Part shown: positions 52,715 to 61,585 of the stretch, piece by piece
Layout of the letters: each line of letters opens with the position of its first letter
Numbering within the stretch: position 1 is the first letter of the stretch
Program-made: the position numbers and the translations under genes
DNA from: Cytophagales bacterium
GTDB taxonomy: Bacteria; Bacteroidota; Bacteroidia; Cytophagales; Spirosomataceae
Length of the DNA stretch: 64,000 nt
Direction: 5' to 3'
Assembly (NCBI GenBank): GCA_013298125.1
Contig: JAAFJP010000015.1
Span: forward strand, 62,001 to 126,000
The notes under the pieces: model-generated
Databases searched by the model: none
Told to the model about the DNA's origin: nothing
The model's input: only the letters and a program-made list of their open reading frames with translations

Positions 52715-52747
52715 GGCTGTCTCAAAAGTAATTTTGGGTCAGCCTTT
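52715..52747 (+). terminator. Hairpin terminator after the BNR-repeat gene
   Basis: GGCTG-T-CTCAAAA (52715-52727) pairs with TTTTGGG-T-CAGCC (52732-52744), one mismatch and one G-U, followed by TTT. The CTGTCTCAAAAG wording also resembles IS terminal sequence, but no transposase or second end is present. Confidence 0.7.
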
Positions 52748-52904
52748 AATTTTTATACTCTTTCACTTGGTCGGTTTCCCCACCGTACCATCTTGCGACA
52801 GCCAGCGGAAGAACTTTATACTTGATTCATTCGATAAATTCTTGTATGTTTGTAATTAGAGGTTTTAGGTTTTTGGTATAAGGTTTTAGTATCACCTTAA
52901 CTCC

Positions 52905-52933
52905 AAATCCCTAATTCCCCAATCCCTAATACC
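52905..52933. repeat. CCCTAAT-family repeat upstream of the GH3-like gene
   Basis: AAATCCCTAATTCCCCAATC and CCTAATACC words immediately before the ATG at 52940, matching the element at 46507-46682. A G/T-rich segment at about 52858-52892 is a weak left arm. Confidence 0.5.
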
Positions 52934-52939
52934 TAAAAT

Positions 52940-54469
52940 ATGGCTATCCTCAACGAAACAATTGCTTGGCTGATGAAAAGACGCTTGCCCCGAATCCAGT
53001 CGTTTATGGAACGACCCATGGAGACACAGGAGCAAATGCTTTGGAATTTAATCCAGTCTGCCAAACATACCGAGTGGGGAAAACGTTTTGATTATCAGTC
53101 GATTAGCTCTATCAAAGACTTCCAAGAGCGTTTGCCAATTTCCAATTACGAAAGCCTTTACCCGTACATAGAACGCATGATGCGGGGCGAACAAAACATC
53201 CTCTGGCACTCCGATATTCAGTTTTTTTCTAAGTCTTCTGGCACGACCAACGCCCGTTCTAAATTTATTCCTGTCTCCAAAGAATCGCTTGATGATTGTC
53301 ATTTTATGGGTGGAAAAGACATGATGACGCTCTTGGTCGAGAACAAACCCGACACCGAAGTTTTCTCGGGCAAAGGACTTTCAATTGGAGGTAGTTTGCA
53401 GTCTAATCAGTTGAATTCCAGAACCTTAATGGGTGATGTATCGGCGGTGGTGATGAAAAATTTACCGATTTGGGCTCAGTTGATTCGCACGCCTTCTTTG
53501 GATGTGGCTTTGATGGATGTTTGGGAGGAGAAAATTCAGAAAATGGCGGAAATTACGTCTCAGGAAAACGTAACGTCTATCTTAGGCGTTCCGACTTGGA
53601 CGTTGGTTTTGATTGAGAAGGTTTTAGAACTTACAGGCAAAGATAACATCCTCGAAATTTGGCCCAATTTTGAATTTTTTATTCACGGGGCAGTGGCGTT
53701 TCAACCTTACCGTGAGATGTTCAAAACCAGCGTATTTCCTTCAAATTCAGTCAGTTATCTCGAAATCTATAATGCTTCCGAAGGTTTTTTTGGGGTGCAA
53801 GATGATATTTATCGCCCTGACGAAATGCTCTTGATGTTGGATTATGGCATTTTCTATGAGTTTATTCCGATGGAAGAAATTGAGAGCGAAAACCCAAAAG
53901 TTTTGACCTTAGACGAAGTAGAATTGCATAAAAATTACGCCATCATGATTTCGACCAATGCAGGTTTGTGGCGTTATAAAATTGGCGATACCGTAAAATT
54001 TACCTCAAAAACACCATACAGAATCAAGATTTCGGGACGGACAAAGCACTTCATCAATGCCTTTGGCGAAGAACTCATCATCGAAAATGCCGAGCGTGCC
54101 ATCACCCGTGCTTGCGAGGCTACGGGGGCAGTCTTGACCGACTACACCGCTGGACCTGTATATATGAATGACCGCCAGCAAGGTTGCCACGAATGGATTA
54201 TAGAATTTTCGCAAGAGCCTGATAATCAAGAAGTTTTTAATAAAATATTGGATGAAACCCTCCGAGAAATCAACTCAGATTACGATGCCAAACGTTACAA
54301 AGATATGGTCTTGAAAGCTCCCAAAATCAACGTTGTTCCTCACGAAACATTCTACACGTGGATGCGAAATCGAGGTAAATTAGGCGGACAACACAAAGTA
54401 CCAAGACTGAGTAACTCACGGGAGTTTTTGGAGGAGATTTTGTTGGTGGGGAAGGAGGTTTTGGTGTAG
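52940..54469 (+). CDS. GH3-family acyl-adenylate-forming enzyme
   Basis: 509 residues. The GH3 (auxin-responsive promoter) family joins carboxylic acids to amino acids through an acyl-adenylate. Motifs: FFSKSSGTTNARSKFIPVS (ATP/AMP-binding, about 94-112), EIYNASEGFFGVQDD (about 274-288), TNAGLWRYKIGDTVKFTS (about 337-354). Bacterial members such as PBS3/BrtB-like proteins and many from Bacteroidota are known, but substrates are mostly undescribed. All core motifs are present. It is convergent with the two-component gene at 54481, with an 11-bp gap. Confidence 0.88.
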   Translation: MAILNETIAWLMKRRLPRIQSFMERPMETQEQMLWNLIQSAKHTEWGKRFDYQSISSIKDFQERLPISNYESLYPYIERMMRGEQNILWHSDIQFFSKSSGTTNARSKFIPVSKESLDDCHFMGGKDMMTLLVENKPDTEVFSGKGLSIGGSLQSNQLNSRTLMGDVSAVVMKNLPIWAQLIRTPSLDVALMDVWEEKIQKMAEITSQENVTSILGVPTWTLVLIEKVLELTGKDNILEIWPNFEFFIHGAVAFQPYREMFKTSVFPSNSVSYLEIYNASEGFFGVQDDIYRPDEMLLMLDYGIFYEFIPMEEIESENPKVLTLDEVELHKNYAIMISTNAGLWRYKIGDTVKFTSKTPYRIKISGRTKHFINAFGEELIIENAERAITRACEATGAVLTDYTAGPVYMNDRQQGCHEWIIEFSQEPDNQEVFNKILDETLREINSDYDAKRYKDMVLKAPKINVVPHETFYTWMRNRGKLGGQHKVPRLSNSREFLEEILLVGKEVLV

Positions 54470-54480
54470 GGGAAAATAAC

Positions 54481-55116
54481 TCAGACAATCTTCCTATCCC
54501 GAGCAAATTTTAGAAGCCCTACAACGGTCTGGGTATTGGTTTTGCGGTAAATGTTTCTGCGGTGAGTTTCGACGGTACGTTCGGAGATGAACAGTTGGTC
54601 GGCAATCATTTTGTTAGAAAGGTCTTCATAAATCAGTTTGATAATTTCTAACTCTCGGGGCGTAAGCTCCTCTTCATCAGACACTTGTGATTTTACAGAA
54701 GCATCCAAAAGATTTTGTAGAGCCTCTTGGGCGAAGTATTTTTTGCCTTCTCCAACGGTTTTCAATGCCGTAATGAGGTCTTGTTTACTGGTTGTTTTCA
54801 GAATATATCCTGATGAACCTGCCGCTACCATTTCCCGAATCGTCTCACCTTCGGTATTCATCGAAAGGGCTAAAATCTTAATATCTGGGAAATTTGTTCT
54901 GACCAATTTACAAAGTTCAATGCCTGATAGTTGAGGCATATTGGTATCGGTCAAGAGAACGTCTATCGCTAAATGTTGTAGCGTTTCAATTACCGTCGTT
55001 GGATCGTTGGAAGTTCCAACTATCTCAAAATCAGACTCAAAGCCAATCAAAACGTCCAAACCATCAATCACAATTTGGTGGTCATCAACAATAAATATTC
55101 TTAGTGGATTGTTCAA
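54481..55116 (-). CDS. NarL/LuxR-family response regulator
   Basis: 211 residues. N-terminal receiver with VDDHQIVIDGL (Asp11/Asp12 acidic pair), phosphoacceptor Asp57 (LLTDTNMP) and Lys107-type K (YILKTTSK). C-terminal LuxR helix-turn-helix ELTPRELEIIKLIYEDLSNKMIADQLFISERTVETHRRNIYRKT. It is 40 bp downstream of the histidine kinase on the same strand, so the two form a two-component system. The target genes cannot be inferred. Confidence 0.95.
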   Translation of the reverse strand: MNNPLRIFIVDDHQIVIDGLDVLIGFESDFEIVGTSNDPTTVIETLQHLAIDVLLTDTNMPQLSGIELCKLVRTNFPDIKILALSMNTEGETIREMVAAGSSGYILKTTSKQDLITALKTVGEGKKYFAQEALQNLLDASVKSQVSDEEELTPRELEIIKLIYEDLSNKMIADQLFISERTVETHRRNIYRKTNTQTVVGLLKFARDRKIV

Positions 55117-55156
55117 AATAATAGCTTTGGGGGTGATGGGGGTGAGGTTATATTTA

Positions 55157-57451
55157 TCAACTTATAATCGGTATCTGAATCGCCAATAAAGTTCCTTTTC
55201 CTTTCTGAGAAGAAATATCCACATTTCCTTTCAAAAAAGCTACTCGGTCACGAATATTTTTTAAGCCAATACCCTCATAATCAGTCCCTTTTGAGTCGAA
55301 ACCTACGCCGTTATCTTCAATTGTGGTTTCGATAAAATCTTTATTTTTTGCAATTTGGATGTTCAATTCACTCGCTTTGGCGTGTTTTACCACATTATTC
55401 ACCGACTCCTGAATGACTCTGTAAAGCACCTTTTCGATATTGGGTTCGATGGCTTCGTTGAGGTTCGAGACGTTTAGGTTTATCTTCAGAGTAGGTGCTT
55501 CAACTCTACTAATAAATTCTCGCAAAGCCGAGTATAAACCACTCTTTATCAAGGCATTAGGCATCATCTGGTGAGAGATTGACCGTACTTCTTTGGCAGA
55601 ATCGGTAGCAAGATTTAGGGCATTTTCAAAAACCTTTTGAGCCTTTGGATTCTTAAACTCTATGTAATCTGAAATCCCCGAAAGGTTCATTTTCAGAGCC
55701 ATGATGCTTTGCCCAACGCCATCGTGTAAGTCGGCGGCTATACGTGTACGCTCACGTTCCTCCGCATCCAAAACCGCCTGCGTAGCGAGTTCCTGTTGTT
55801 TGGCTACTTCGGTTTGGAGTTTGGCTTCTTGTTGTAATTTACGACGATTATAGAAAAGGTAAGCCAGTAATAATGCCAACATAAACGTCCCTGCCAAGAT
55901 GGCAAGAAGAAGATTTCTACGTTCTACTTGCAGTCTATTCAATTGATTTTCAGTATCTAAGGTTTTTATTTGAGCTTGTTTTTTTTCATTTTCCAATTCC
56001 GAAGATTTCACTTTGGCATCTTTTTCGGAGATTTCCAATTTCTGATTGGAGATTGCCAAATCTTGATTTCGGAGGGTTAGCAATTGCGTTTCGATGGCTA
56101 AACTTTGTTGCTTTACCAATAGATTTTTATTGTTCAACGCCAAATTACTTTTCTCTAATTCCACCCCTTTCAGTTGGTTTTGGGTATTCAGAATAGAGAT
56201 TTGTTGCTCCTTTTTCTCGGTTTCGTATTTGGTTTTAAGTTCTGAAATCTGACTATTTTTCTTTATATTCAAGATAGAATCTTCCAAAATTCGTTGTTTA
56301 TAATGATACTGAAAAGCACTCTTATAATTTCCCACGGCAGAATCTAACTCAACACGGTGCTTATAAATCTCAATCTTTTCAGACAATAATAAATTCTTCT
56401 GAGCCTCCGCTTTTTCAAAATAAGGTAATGCTTTATCATATTGTTTTGAGCGTGAAAGTGCCGTACCGATATTTTGCAGATACAAACCCATTGAAGTCAT
56501 ATCCTTAGTTTTTTCGGAAGAGGCAATAATTTTTTGATAATATTCAATGGCTTCTTCGTATTTGCCTTGGCGGAGAGCAATTGAACCTAAATTATTCATA
56601 CAAACCGTTACTCCTTTTACAAAACCTATTTTCTCAAAAATCACCAATGCTTTTTTAATGAAAGGCACACCTTCGGAAAGTTTCCCTTTTTCAACATGAC
56701 TATTGGCTAAATTGATATATGCCACGCCAAGATTACGGTCATTATTTGTTTTTTCACAAAGAGTTATTGCCTTCTGACTGTACTCCATACTTTCGTCATA
56801 TCGCTTAGTCTCGTTCAACAGTCGGGCGATGTTATTGTAACCGCTACTCAAAATCTGCATATTATTGGTTTGTTCCGCTATTTTCACCGCATCAATCAAA
56901 GCCCGAATAGCATCTTCTTGTCGTCCTATTTTTAAATAAACCGCCCCCAAGTTGTTTTTAATGGTCGCAATCACTTTTGTAGTACCCGTTTTTTGAGCAA
57001 GTTCTAATGCTTTTTCACTCCATTCTATTGATTCTTTATTTTTTTCTAAAAATCCATAAGCCCTTCCAATACCTGCATAAGCTTGTATCAAGGATATGTC
57101 TTTCCTAAATTTAATGGCAAAATCTCTCATTTTTTCATATTGAATAAGCCCCTCTTGGTTTTTACCTTGAATCATCTTTGTACTACCCAAAGCACCGTAA
57201 GCCCCAATGATTCCATCCTGATAATTGAGTTTTTCAGAAAGCACAAGGAGTTCTTTGGCAGTAGCAATGACCTTTGCCGTATCTTTTTGTTCAGAAATAC
57301 GACCGACTAAATCATTGAGCGTCATAGCTCTGGAAAGACCAACAAGATTCGGATTTTTGAGGACAGTCTCTAAGCTATCAACCGTTTTGGATTGAGCAAA
57401 AGAAGAAAATTGGAAAGACGTAATGAGAGCAAGAAGTATAAGTTTTTTCAT
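55157..57451 (-). CDS. TPR-containing sensor histidine kinase (HisKA_3/NarX type)
   Basis: 764 residues. Signal peptide (about 1-20), 6-8 TPR units over about 75-380 (e.g. AIRALIDAVKIAEQTNNMQI, AIEYYQKIIASSEKTKDMTS), a coiled coil (about 400-512), one membrane helix (514-534, LLLAILAGTFMLALLLAYLFY), then HisKA_3 with phosphorylated His576 (RIAADLHDGVGQS) and a HATPase_c with VNNVVKHA (N box), DNGVGFD (G1 box) and GIGLKNIRDRV. The TPR part is outside the cytoplasm and may bind a peptide or protein. It pairs with the downstream regulator. Confidence 0.94.
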   Translation of the reverse strand: MKKLILLALITSFQFSSFAQSKTVDSLETVLKNPNLVGLSRAMTLNDLVGRISEQKDTAKVIATAKELLVLSEKLNYQDGIIGAYGALGSTKMIQGKNQEGLIQYEKMRDFAIKFRKDISLIQAYAGIGRAYGFLEKNKESIEWSEKALELAQKTGTTKVIATIKNNLGAVYLKIGRQEDAIRALIDAVKIAEQTNNMQILSSGYNNIARLLNETKRYDESMEYSQKAITLCEKTNNDRNLGVAYINLANSHVEKGKLSEGVPFIKKALVIFEKIGFVKGVTVCMNNLGSIALRQGKYEEAIEYYQKIIASSEKTKDMTSMGLYLQNIGTALSRSKQYDKALPYFEKAEAQKNLLLSEKIEIYKHRVELDSAVGNYKSAFQYHYKQRILEDSILNIKKNSQISELKTKYETEKKEQQISILNTQNQLKGVELEKSNLALNNKNLLVKQQSLAIETQLLTLRNQDLAISNQKLEISEKDAKVKSSELENEKKQAQIKTLDTENQLNRLQVERRNLLLAILAGTFMLALLLAYLFYNRRKLQQEAKLQTEVAKQQELATQAVLDAEERERTRIAADLHDGVGQSIMALKMNLSGISDYIEFKNPKAQKVFENALNLATDSAKEVRSISHQMMPNALIKSGLYSALREFISRVEAPTLKINLNVSNLNEAIEPNIEKVLYRVIQESVNNVVKHAKASELNIQIAKNKDFIETTIEDNGVGFDSKGTDYEGIGLKNIRDRVAFLKGNVDISSQKGKGTLLAIQIPIIS

Positions 57452-57480
57452 TGGTGGTTATAATAATAGCTTTCTGAAAA

Positions 57481-58011
57481 TCAATATTTCACCTGAATCC
57501 CATGGTAATATTCCTGAGCTTCATAGTCTTTACGAAGGGGATGTCCAACCCAATCTTCGGGCAATAAAATCCGTCGCATATCTGGGTGGTTCGAGAAGTT
57601 AATGCCCAGTAAATCAAAGACTTCACGCTCGTGCCAATCGGCAGTTCTCCAAATATGGCTCACCGTTGGCACTACGGGCAAAGGCTCATTTTCTTGATTT
57701 CTTGGAAAAACTATCTTCAACATCAACGAATGCTCAAAAGGAATCGAATAGAGATTATAGACAATCTCCATCGTATCTTTCTCAACGCCATTATCCAAAC
57801 CCGTCAAGCACGAGAGCATATCAAAATAACAGTCTTCGTGCGTATGTAAGAGCGTACAAACCTCCGCAATGCGTGCTGTTGGTACAGTCAGGCATTGGTG
57901 GTCGGCTTGGAGAATAATGTCTTCGCCGAGGGAGTTTGTTAGTATATTTTTGAATTTTTGTATCAACTTTTTATTTAAATTAATTTTCAATATCGAATGT
58001 TCAATTTTCAA
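57481..58011 (-). CDS. nuoC: NADH-quinone oxidoreductase subunit C
   Basis: 176 residues. Conserved ending SHIWRTADWHEREVFDLLGINFSNHPDMRRILLPEDWVGHPLRKDY (about 119-164) is the 30-kDa-subunit signature. NuoC is part of the peripheral arm of respiratory complex I. It lies downstream of nuoB on the same strand, separated by a palindromic element. The first codons (MKIEHSILKIN) match the ATTTTCAAT repeat family, so the N-terminus seems to be built from repeat sequence; no later ATG exists before Met64. nuoA, nuoD and the rest are not in the window. Confidence 0.94.
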   Translation of the reverse strand: MKIEHSILKINLNKKLIQKFKNILTNSLGEDIILQADHQCLTVPTARIAEVCTLLHTHEDCYFDMLSCLTGLDNGVEKDTMEIVYNLYSIPFEHSLMLKIVFPRNQENEPLPVVPTVSHIWRTADWHEREVFDLLGINFSNHPDMRRILLPEDWVGHPLRKDYEAQEYYHGIQVKY

Positions 58012-58108
58012 TGTTCAAGTAAAAAGAAAGTAACACTTTAGAATGTATATTCTCTGCCCGTTTTTACTTGAAAGTTGAGCATTGAAAATTGTACATTGAA
58101 AATTATTA
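57985..58108. repeat. Palindromic element (ATTTTCAAT family), copy 2, overlapping nuoC start
   Basis: Arms contain ATTTTCAATATCGAATGTTC-like words and their reverse complements (TTGAAAGTTGAGCATTGAAA and GAAAATTGTACATTGAAAAT). It fills the gap between nuoC and nuoB and runs into the first codons of nuoC. Confidence 0.65.
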
Positions 58109-58114
58109 AACCTT

Positions 58115-58669
58115 TTAAGCAACAACCGCAAACTCAGGCTTCATATTCCTCGCTTCTTCCTCCTCCATCTCCAAAAGTGCCTTCGGGGCTACTAAACTTT
58201 CGTTTCTAATTTTTTCTTGTAATTTCAAAAAACCGCCAATTAGAGCTTCTGGGCGAGGTGGGCAACCTGGCACATACACATCTACGGGGATGATTCTGTC
58301 CACACCTTTCACTACATGATAGCCATGTTCCCAATATGGACCTCCACAATTTGAGCAACTTCCCATCGAAATCACATAGCGTGGTTCGGGCATTTGTTCG
58401 TATAATCTTCGGATGCGATCAGCCATTTTAAAAGTAACCGTTCCCGCTACAATCATCACGTCCGACTGCCGAGGCGAAGGTCTTGGGAAAACCCCAAAAC
58501 GGTCTAAATCATAGCCAGAAGCCATCGTTTGCATCATTTCGATAGCACAACAAGCCAAACCAAAACCCATGGGCCAAAGCGAACTCAGCCTCGCCCAATT
58601 GATGAGGTCATCTACTTTGGTGATTACTACGCCACCTTCATTGAATTGTTGATCTAATAAACTTTGCAT
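58115..58669 (-). CDS. nuoB: NADH-quinone oxidoreductase subunit B
   Basis: 184 residues from the ATG at 58669 ([20 protein letters not shown]). A longer frame from 58765 has 32 extra residues translated from a palindromic repeat and was rejected. Cluster N2 ligands are visible: the adjacent Cys-Cys pair in [12 protein letters not shown], Cys in [13 protein letters not shown], and Cys-Pro in [12 protein letters not shown]. It carries the last iron-sulfur cluster that passes electrons to quinone. Downstream is nuoC. Confidence 0.96.
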   Translation of the reverse strand: MQSLLDQQFNEGGVVITKVDDLINWARLSSLWPMGFGLACCAIEMMQTMASGYDLDRFGVFPRPSPRQSDVMIVAGTVTFKMADRIRRLYEQMPEPRYVISMGSCSNCGGPYWEHGYHVVKGVDRIIPVDVYVPGCPPRPEALIGGFLKLQEKIRNESLVAPKALLEMEEEEARNMKPEFAVVA

Positions 58670-58689
58670 TGTAATTAAATAATGAATAA

Positions 58690-58775
58690 TTTTCAATGTA
58701 CAATGCTCAATGTACAAGTATTTGACAGTTAGACACTTGTACATTGAACATTGAAAATTGAGCATTGAAAATTAT
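58690..58775. repeat. Palindromic element (ATTTTCAAT family), copy 3
   Basis: Arms AATTTTCAATGTACAATGCT (about 58690) and ACTTGTACATTGAACATTGA... (about 58733-58775) form a long inverted repeat in front of nuoB. Confidence 0.75.
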
Positions 58776-58792
58776 TCTTTTTAACGCTAAAA

Positions 58793-61282
58793 CTACCTTA
58801 TTATCGTAACATACCCCGTCAGCGGAGGTACATCTGGACTTGGTTTTATGACGTAAAAGTACGTTCCTGCGGGGAGCCTTTCGCCGTTTTGAATACCAGA
58901 AAAAGGTGTTCTTTCATATTCTCTTGCACCAATAGATGCAAATATTTCACTACCCCAACGGTTATAAATTTTGACTTCCATATTTGGATAATCAAGAATT
59001 TGTTGGTTATTATCTAAAATTTTCCACGTCTCATTTTTTCCTTCTAAATCATTATTAGGCGTAAAGGCGGAAGGTATATCCAAAACCGCTCTTACGAAAA
59101 CAGTCATTTTATCAGTAACGGAGCATTTACCTAATACAGATGATACTTTTACGACATATTCCGTAGTTAAATTAGGACTTGCAATGGGTTGATAAGCATT
59201 GGGCGAATCCAAACCAGTTGCGGGTGTCCATTCGTACAGATATTTAGAACCTGTACTTCCTACGCTTTTTATTTGGACACTTTCCCCTCTAAAAATAGTT
59301 AAATCACTCCCTAATCTCACCGTAGGAACTTGATCAACGATAACCGTTTGGTCAGCCGATTTTTCACAACCTTCCGCTGTTCTGAAAGAATAGGTTAGCT
59401 TAAATGAACCATAACCCGACACAGTAGGGTCAAATTCATAGCCATTTACGATTCCATTTCCCGTAAAAACACCACCGCCTGAATAAAAAGGTGTCACCAA
59501 AGGTTGTAAATTTATTTTGGCAGATTTAGTATTACAAATAGAAGCTATCGGAGCAAAGGTTACCGTTGGATATGGTGTAACCGTAACCGTAATAGTTGGA
59601 TTAGCAAAGGCATCACAAATCCCTAAGGCATCTTCAACTCTTAATCCATAAACTCCCGATTGTTTAACATCTAAATCTGGATTTTTACCCGTTGGTGCTG
59701 GTATGTCGGCTCCATCTTTTACCCATTGATACACTACCCCAGTGGCTTGTTGGGCGGATAGTTTTACGACTTCGCCATCACAAATTTTTGTTCTATTGGT
59801 AACATTGGTAATTTTAGCTTGGGGTACTGGTATGGCGTTTATCTCAACTGAATCGGTATAAGAGCATTTTGGGTCTGCAAATTGTGTCACCACAACTTTG
59901 TAATGCCCTTTTTCTCCTGTATTATAAAACTGCCCTCCTACACCGTTCAGACGCACATTATCTTTATACCAGACCTTATTAAAATTACCCAAAGCTGCCC
60001 CCGTTGATTTTTGAAGAATTGTTAACGTTGTTTGGTCTCCCTCGCAAAATGCTTTTGTGGTAGCATCCAATTTTACATTTTCACCTGCCTGTGGAGTTAG
60101 CTCAGTATTTAGGGATGTTTCAGTCCCTGCCCCACACGCTGAACCTGCGGGACGAGTTACCTTCACCGTATAATCTCCACCACCGCCTGTTGTAGGGTCT
60201 CCAAATACTTTTAATTGATATTTTGTTGCTCCAGGAATATCAACACCACCTTTTTGCCATTGATACGTAAAACCTGTACCGTTGGCAGTCTCTAAGACTC
60301 TGGTAGAACCTTCACAGATAACAAGTCTATTGAGATGTACGGCAGGTGTCCCTTCTAAATAGACTAATGGCTTAGGGTTGTTACAGTCTTCAACAACAAT
60401 TTCAAAATCCATTCGATTTGAGCCGATTTCTCTACCTCCTCTAAACTCCGTACATTCTACTACAACTAAATATTTACCCTTTACAGCAGGAGCTGTTCCA
60501 GAAAGTACACCCGTTGCGGGGTCAATCGTTACGCCCGCACCCATGGGGCTTGTATCCGAAAAACCAGCATTCCAAGCTACGGGAGTGAAACCCCCAACGG
60601 AATTTCGAGGGGTTGGTAGGGTTTGTTTAAAAGAAAACGTATTTAACTGTGGACCCGAATAAGGTATCACCAATTTATAAGTTCGGGTATTACCAGCATC
60701 GGAGTCAGTAGCTCCTAAGTCTATACTAAAAGTTTTACCCACACAAGCAATGATTCCTTTGTCAAGTTTGAATACAGGAGACGAATTATCTTGGACGTTG
60801 AGTGGAGGAAATTTCAGCAACCAGAGCTGTCCTTGACTGGAATTAGCATTGACCGTTACGTTTCTATCGCCGTCTTGCCAAATAAGATAATACCCCGCAG
60901 GATTAGTATATCTGGCTTTATTCAGCGTTACATCAGCCGAAAAAACAACTTTTGAGACAGAGGGCTGATTAAAAATACATTCTTTATCTGTATAATCAAG
61001 GTCTGTAATTGATACAAAATCTAACTTCACATTTTGCATCAAAGGGTCAGGAATGGGTCCCAAAGAATAAATACTGACGTTGATAAAATTATTGATATAC
61101 AAGCTCGGGGCTGTTGCTTTTTGCCCTTTATCAACAAAAATCGTCACTTTGATATTATAAGTACTACCTCCTTTATGCGTAAATTCCATCATTCCTCCTG
61201 CCACACTATTGGCATGAACACGGGAACAATTGATAATAAATACGATGAGGGAAAGAAGTAAATGATAAAAATGCTTTTTCAT
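58793..61282 (-). CDS. Type IX-secreted protein with gliding-motility (CHU_C) C-terminal domain
   Basis: 829 residues. Signal peptide about 1-24 (ends RVHANS). Ig/PKD-type beta modules with W-x-x (YQWQKGG, YQWVKDG) and a Cys pair fill about 330-730. The C-terminal domain IPSAFTPNNDLEGKNETW, NMEVKIYNRWGSEIF, LPAGTYFYVIKPSPDVPPLTGYVTIIR matches the CHU_C/type-B sorting signal used by type IX secretion for cell-surface attachment. Its surface role (adhesion, gliding, polymer use) is unknown. It is separate in type from the type-A protein at 41082. Confidence 0.92.
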   Translation of the reverse strand: MKKHFYHLLLSLIVFIINCSRVHANSVAGGMMEFTHKGGSTYNIKVTIFVDKGQKATAPSLYINNFINVSIYSLGPIPDPLMQNVKLDFVSITDLDYTDKECIFNQPSVSKVVFSADVTLNKARYTNPAGYYLIWQDGDRNVTVNANSSQGQLWLLKFPPLNVQDNSSPVFKLDKGIIACVGKTFSIDLGATDSDAGNTRTYKLVIPYSGPQLNTFSFKQTLPTPRNSVGGFTPVAWNAGFSDTSPMGAGVTIDPATGVLSGTAPAVKGKYLVVVECTEFRGGREIGSNRMDFEIVVEDCNNPKPLVYLEGTPAVHLNRLVICEGSTRVLETANGTGFTYQWQKGGVDIPGATKYQLKVFGDPTTGGGGDYTVKVTRPAGSACGAGTETSLNTELTPQAGENVKLDATTKAFCEGDQTTLTILQKSTGAALGNFNKVWYKDNVRLNGVGGQFYNTGEKGHYKVVVTQFADPKCSYTDSVEINAIPVPQAKITNVTNRTKICDGEVVKLSAQQATGVVYQWVKDGADIPAPTGKNPDLDVKQSGVYGLRVEDALGICDAFANPTITVTVTPYPTVTFAPIASICNTKSAKINLQPLVTPFYSGGGVFTGNGIVNGYEFDPTVSGYGSFKLTYSFRTAEGCEKSADQTVIVDQVPTVRLGSDLTIFRGESVQIKSVGSTGSKYLYEWTPATGLDSPNAYQPIASPNLTTEYVVKVSSVLGKCSVTDKMTVFVRAVLDIPSAFTPNNDLEGKNETWKILDNNQQILDYPNMEVKIYNRWGSEIFASIGAREYERTPFSGIQNGERLPAGTYFYVIKPSPDVPPLTGYVTIIR

Positions 61283-61369
61283 AAAAACAAATCAAATGGT
61301 GTTGTTATAGTTAAACGTAAAGAGTGGGCATTTTTCTATACGAAGGCACATTTTTTTATCATCAGAAGA

Positions 61370-61480
61370 GTAAGTAGGCAGTATTTAGTTTACAGTTTTA
61401 AGGAAAACCAGCGTAAGATATTTATAATCAATTGATAATGTGATTTTGACTCTTACTGCCTACTGCGAACTGATTTTTAC
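61370..61480. repeat. AGTAGGCAG-family palindromic element
   Basis: Left AGTAGGCAGTATTTAGTTTA (about 61372-61391) and right words TTACTGCCTACTGCGAACTG (about 61454-61473) are inverted. The loop is AT-rich. Same family as 39104-39200. Confidence 0.6.
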
Positions 61481-61525
61481 TGAATACTTGCATTTCGATT
61501 ACTTGGTGATAAACACAAATATACG

Positions 61526-61566
61526 AAAAAAGCCCCGCAAGATTTCAAACATCTTACGGGGCTTTT
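61526..61566 (-). terminator. Terminator after the minus-strand lipoprotein gene
   Basis: AAAAGCCCCGCAAGAT and ATCTTACGGGGCTTTT arms (one G-U pair), 8-nt loop, A/T tract on both sides. It lies 20 bp past the stop of the minus-strand lipoprotein gene at 61586. Confidence 0.85.
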
Positions 61567-61585
61567 GTATAGATAAGCTCAAATT

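Larger units (their letters stand above)
61283..61585. other. 303-bp gap with a repeat and a terminator
   Basis: Contains the AGTAGGCAG-family palindrome (61370-61480) and the terminator at 61526-61566. No ORF with a recognisable domain was seen. Confidence 0.5.

Noticed and set aside
52715-52747. Possible IS end (GGGGGCTGTCTCAAAAG)
   Set aside because: No second end or transposase is present, and the sequence forms a good terminator hairpin after a stop codon.
58670-58765. Longer nuoB start at 58765
   Set aside because: The extra 32 residues come from the ATTTTCAAT repeat; the conserved protein begins at 58669.
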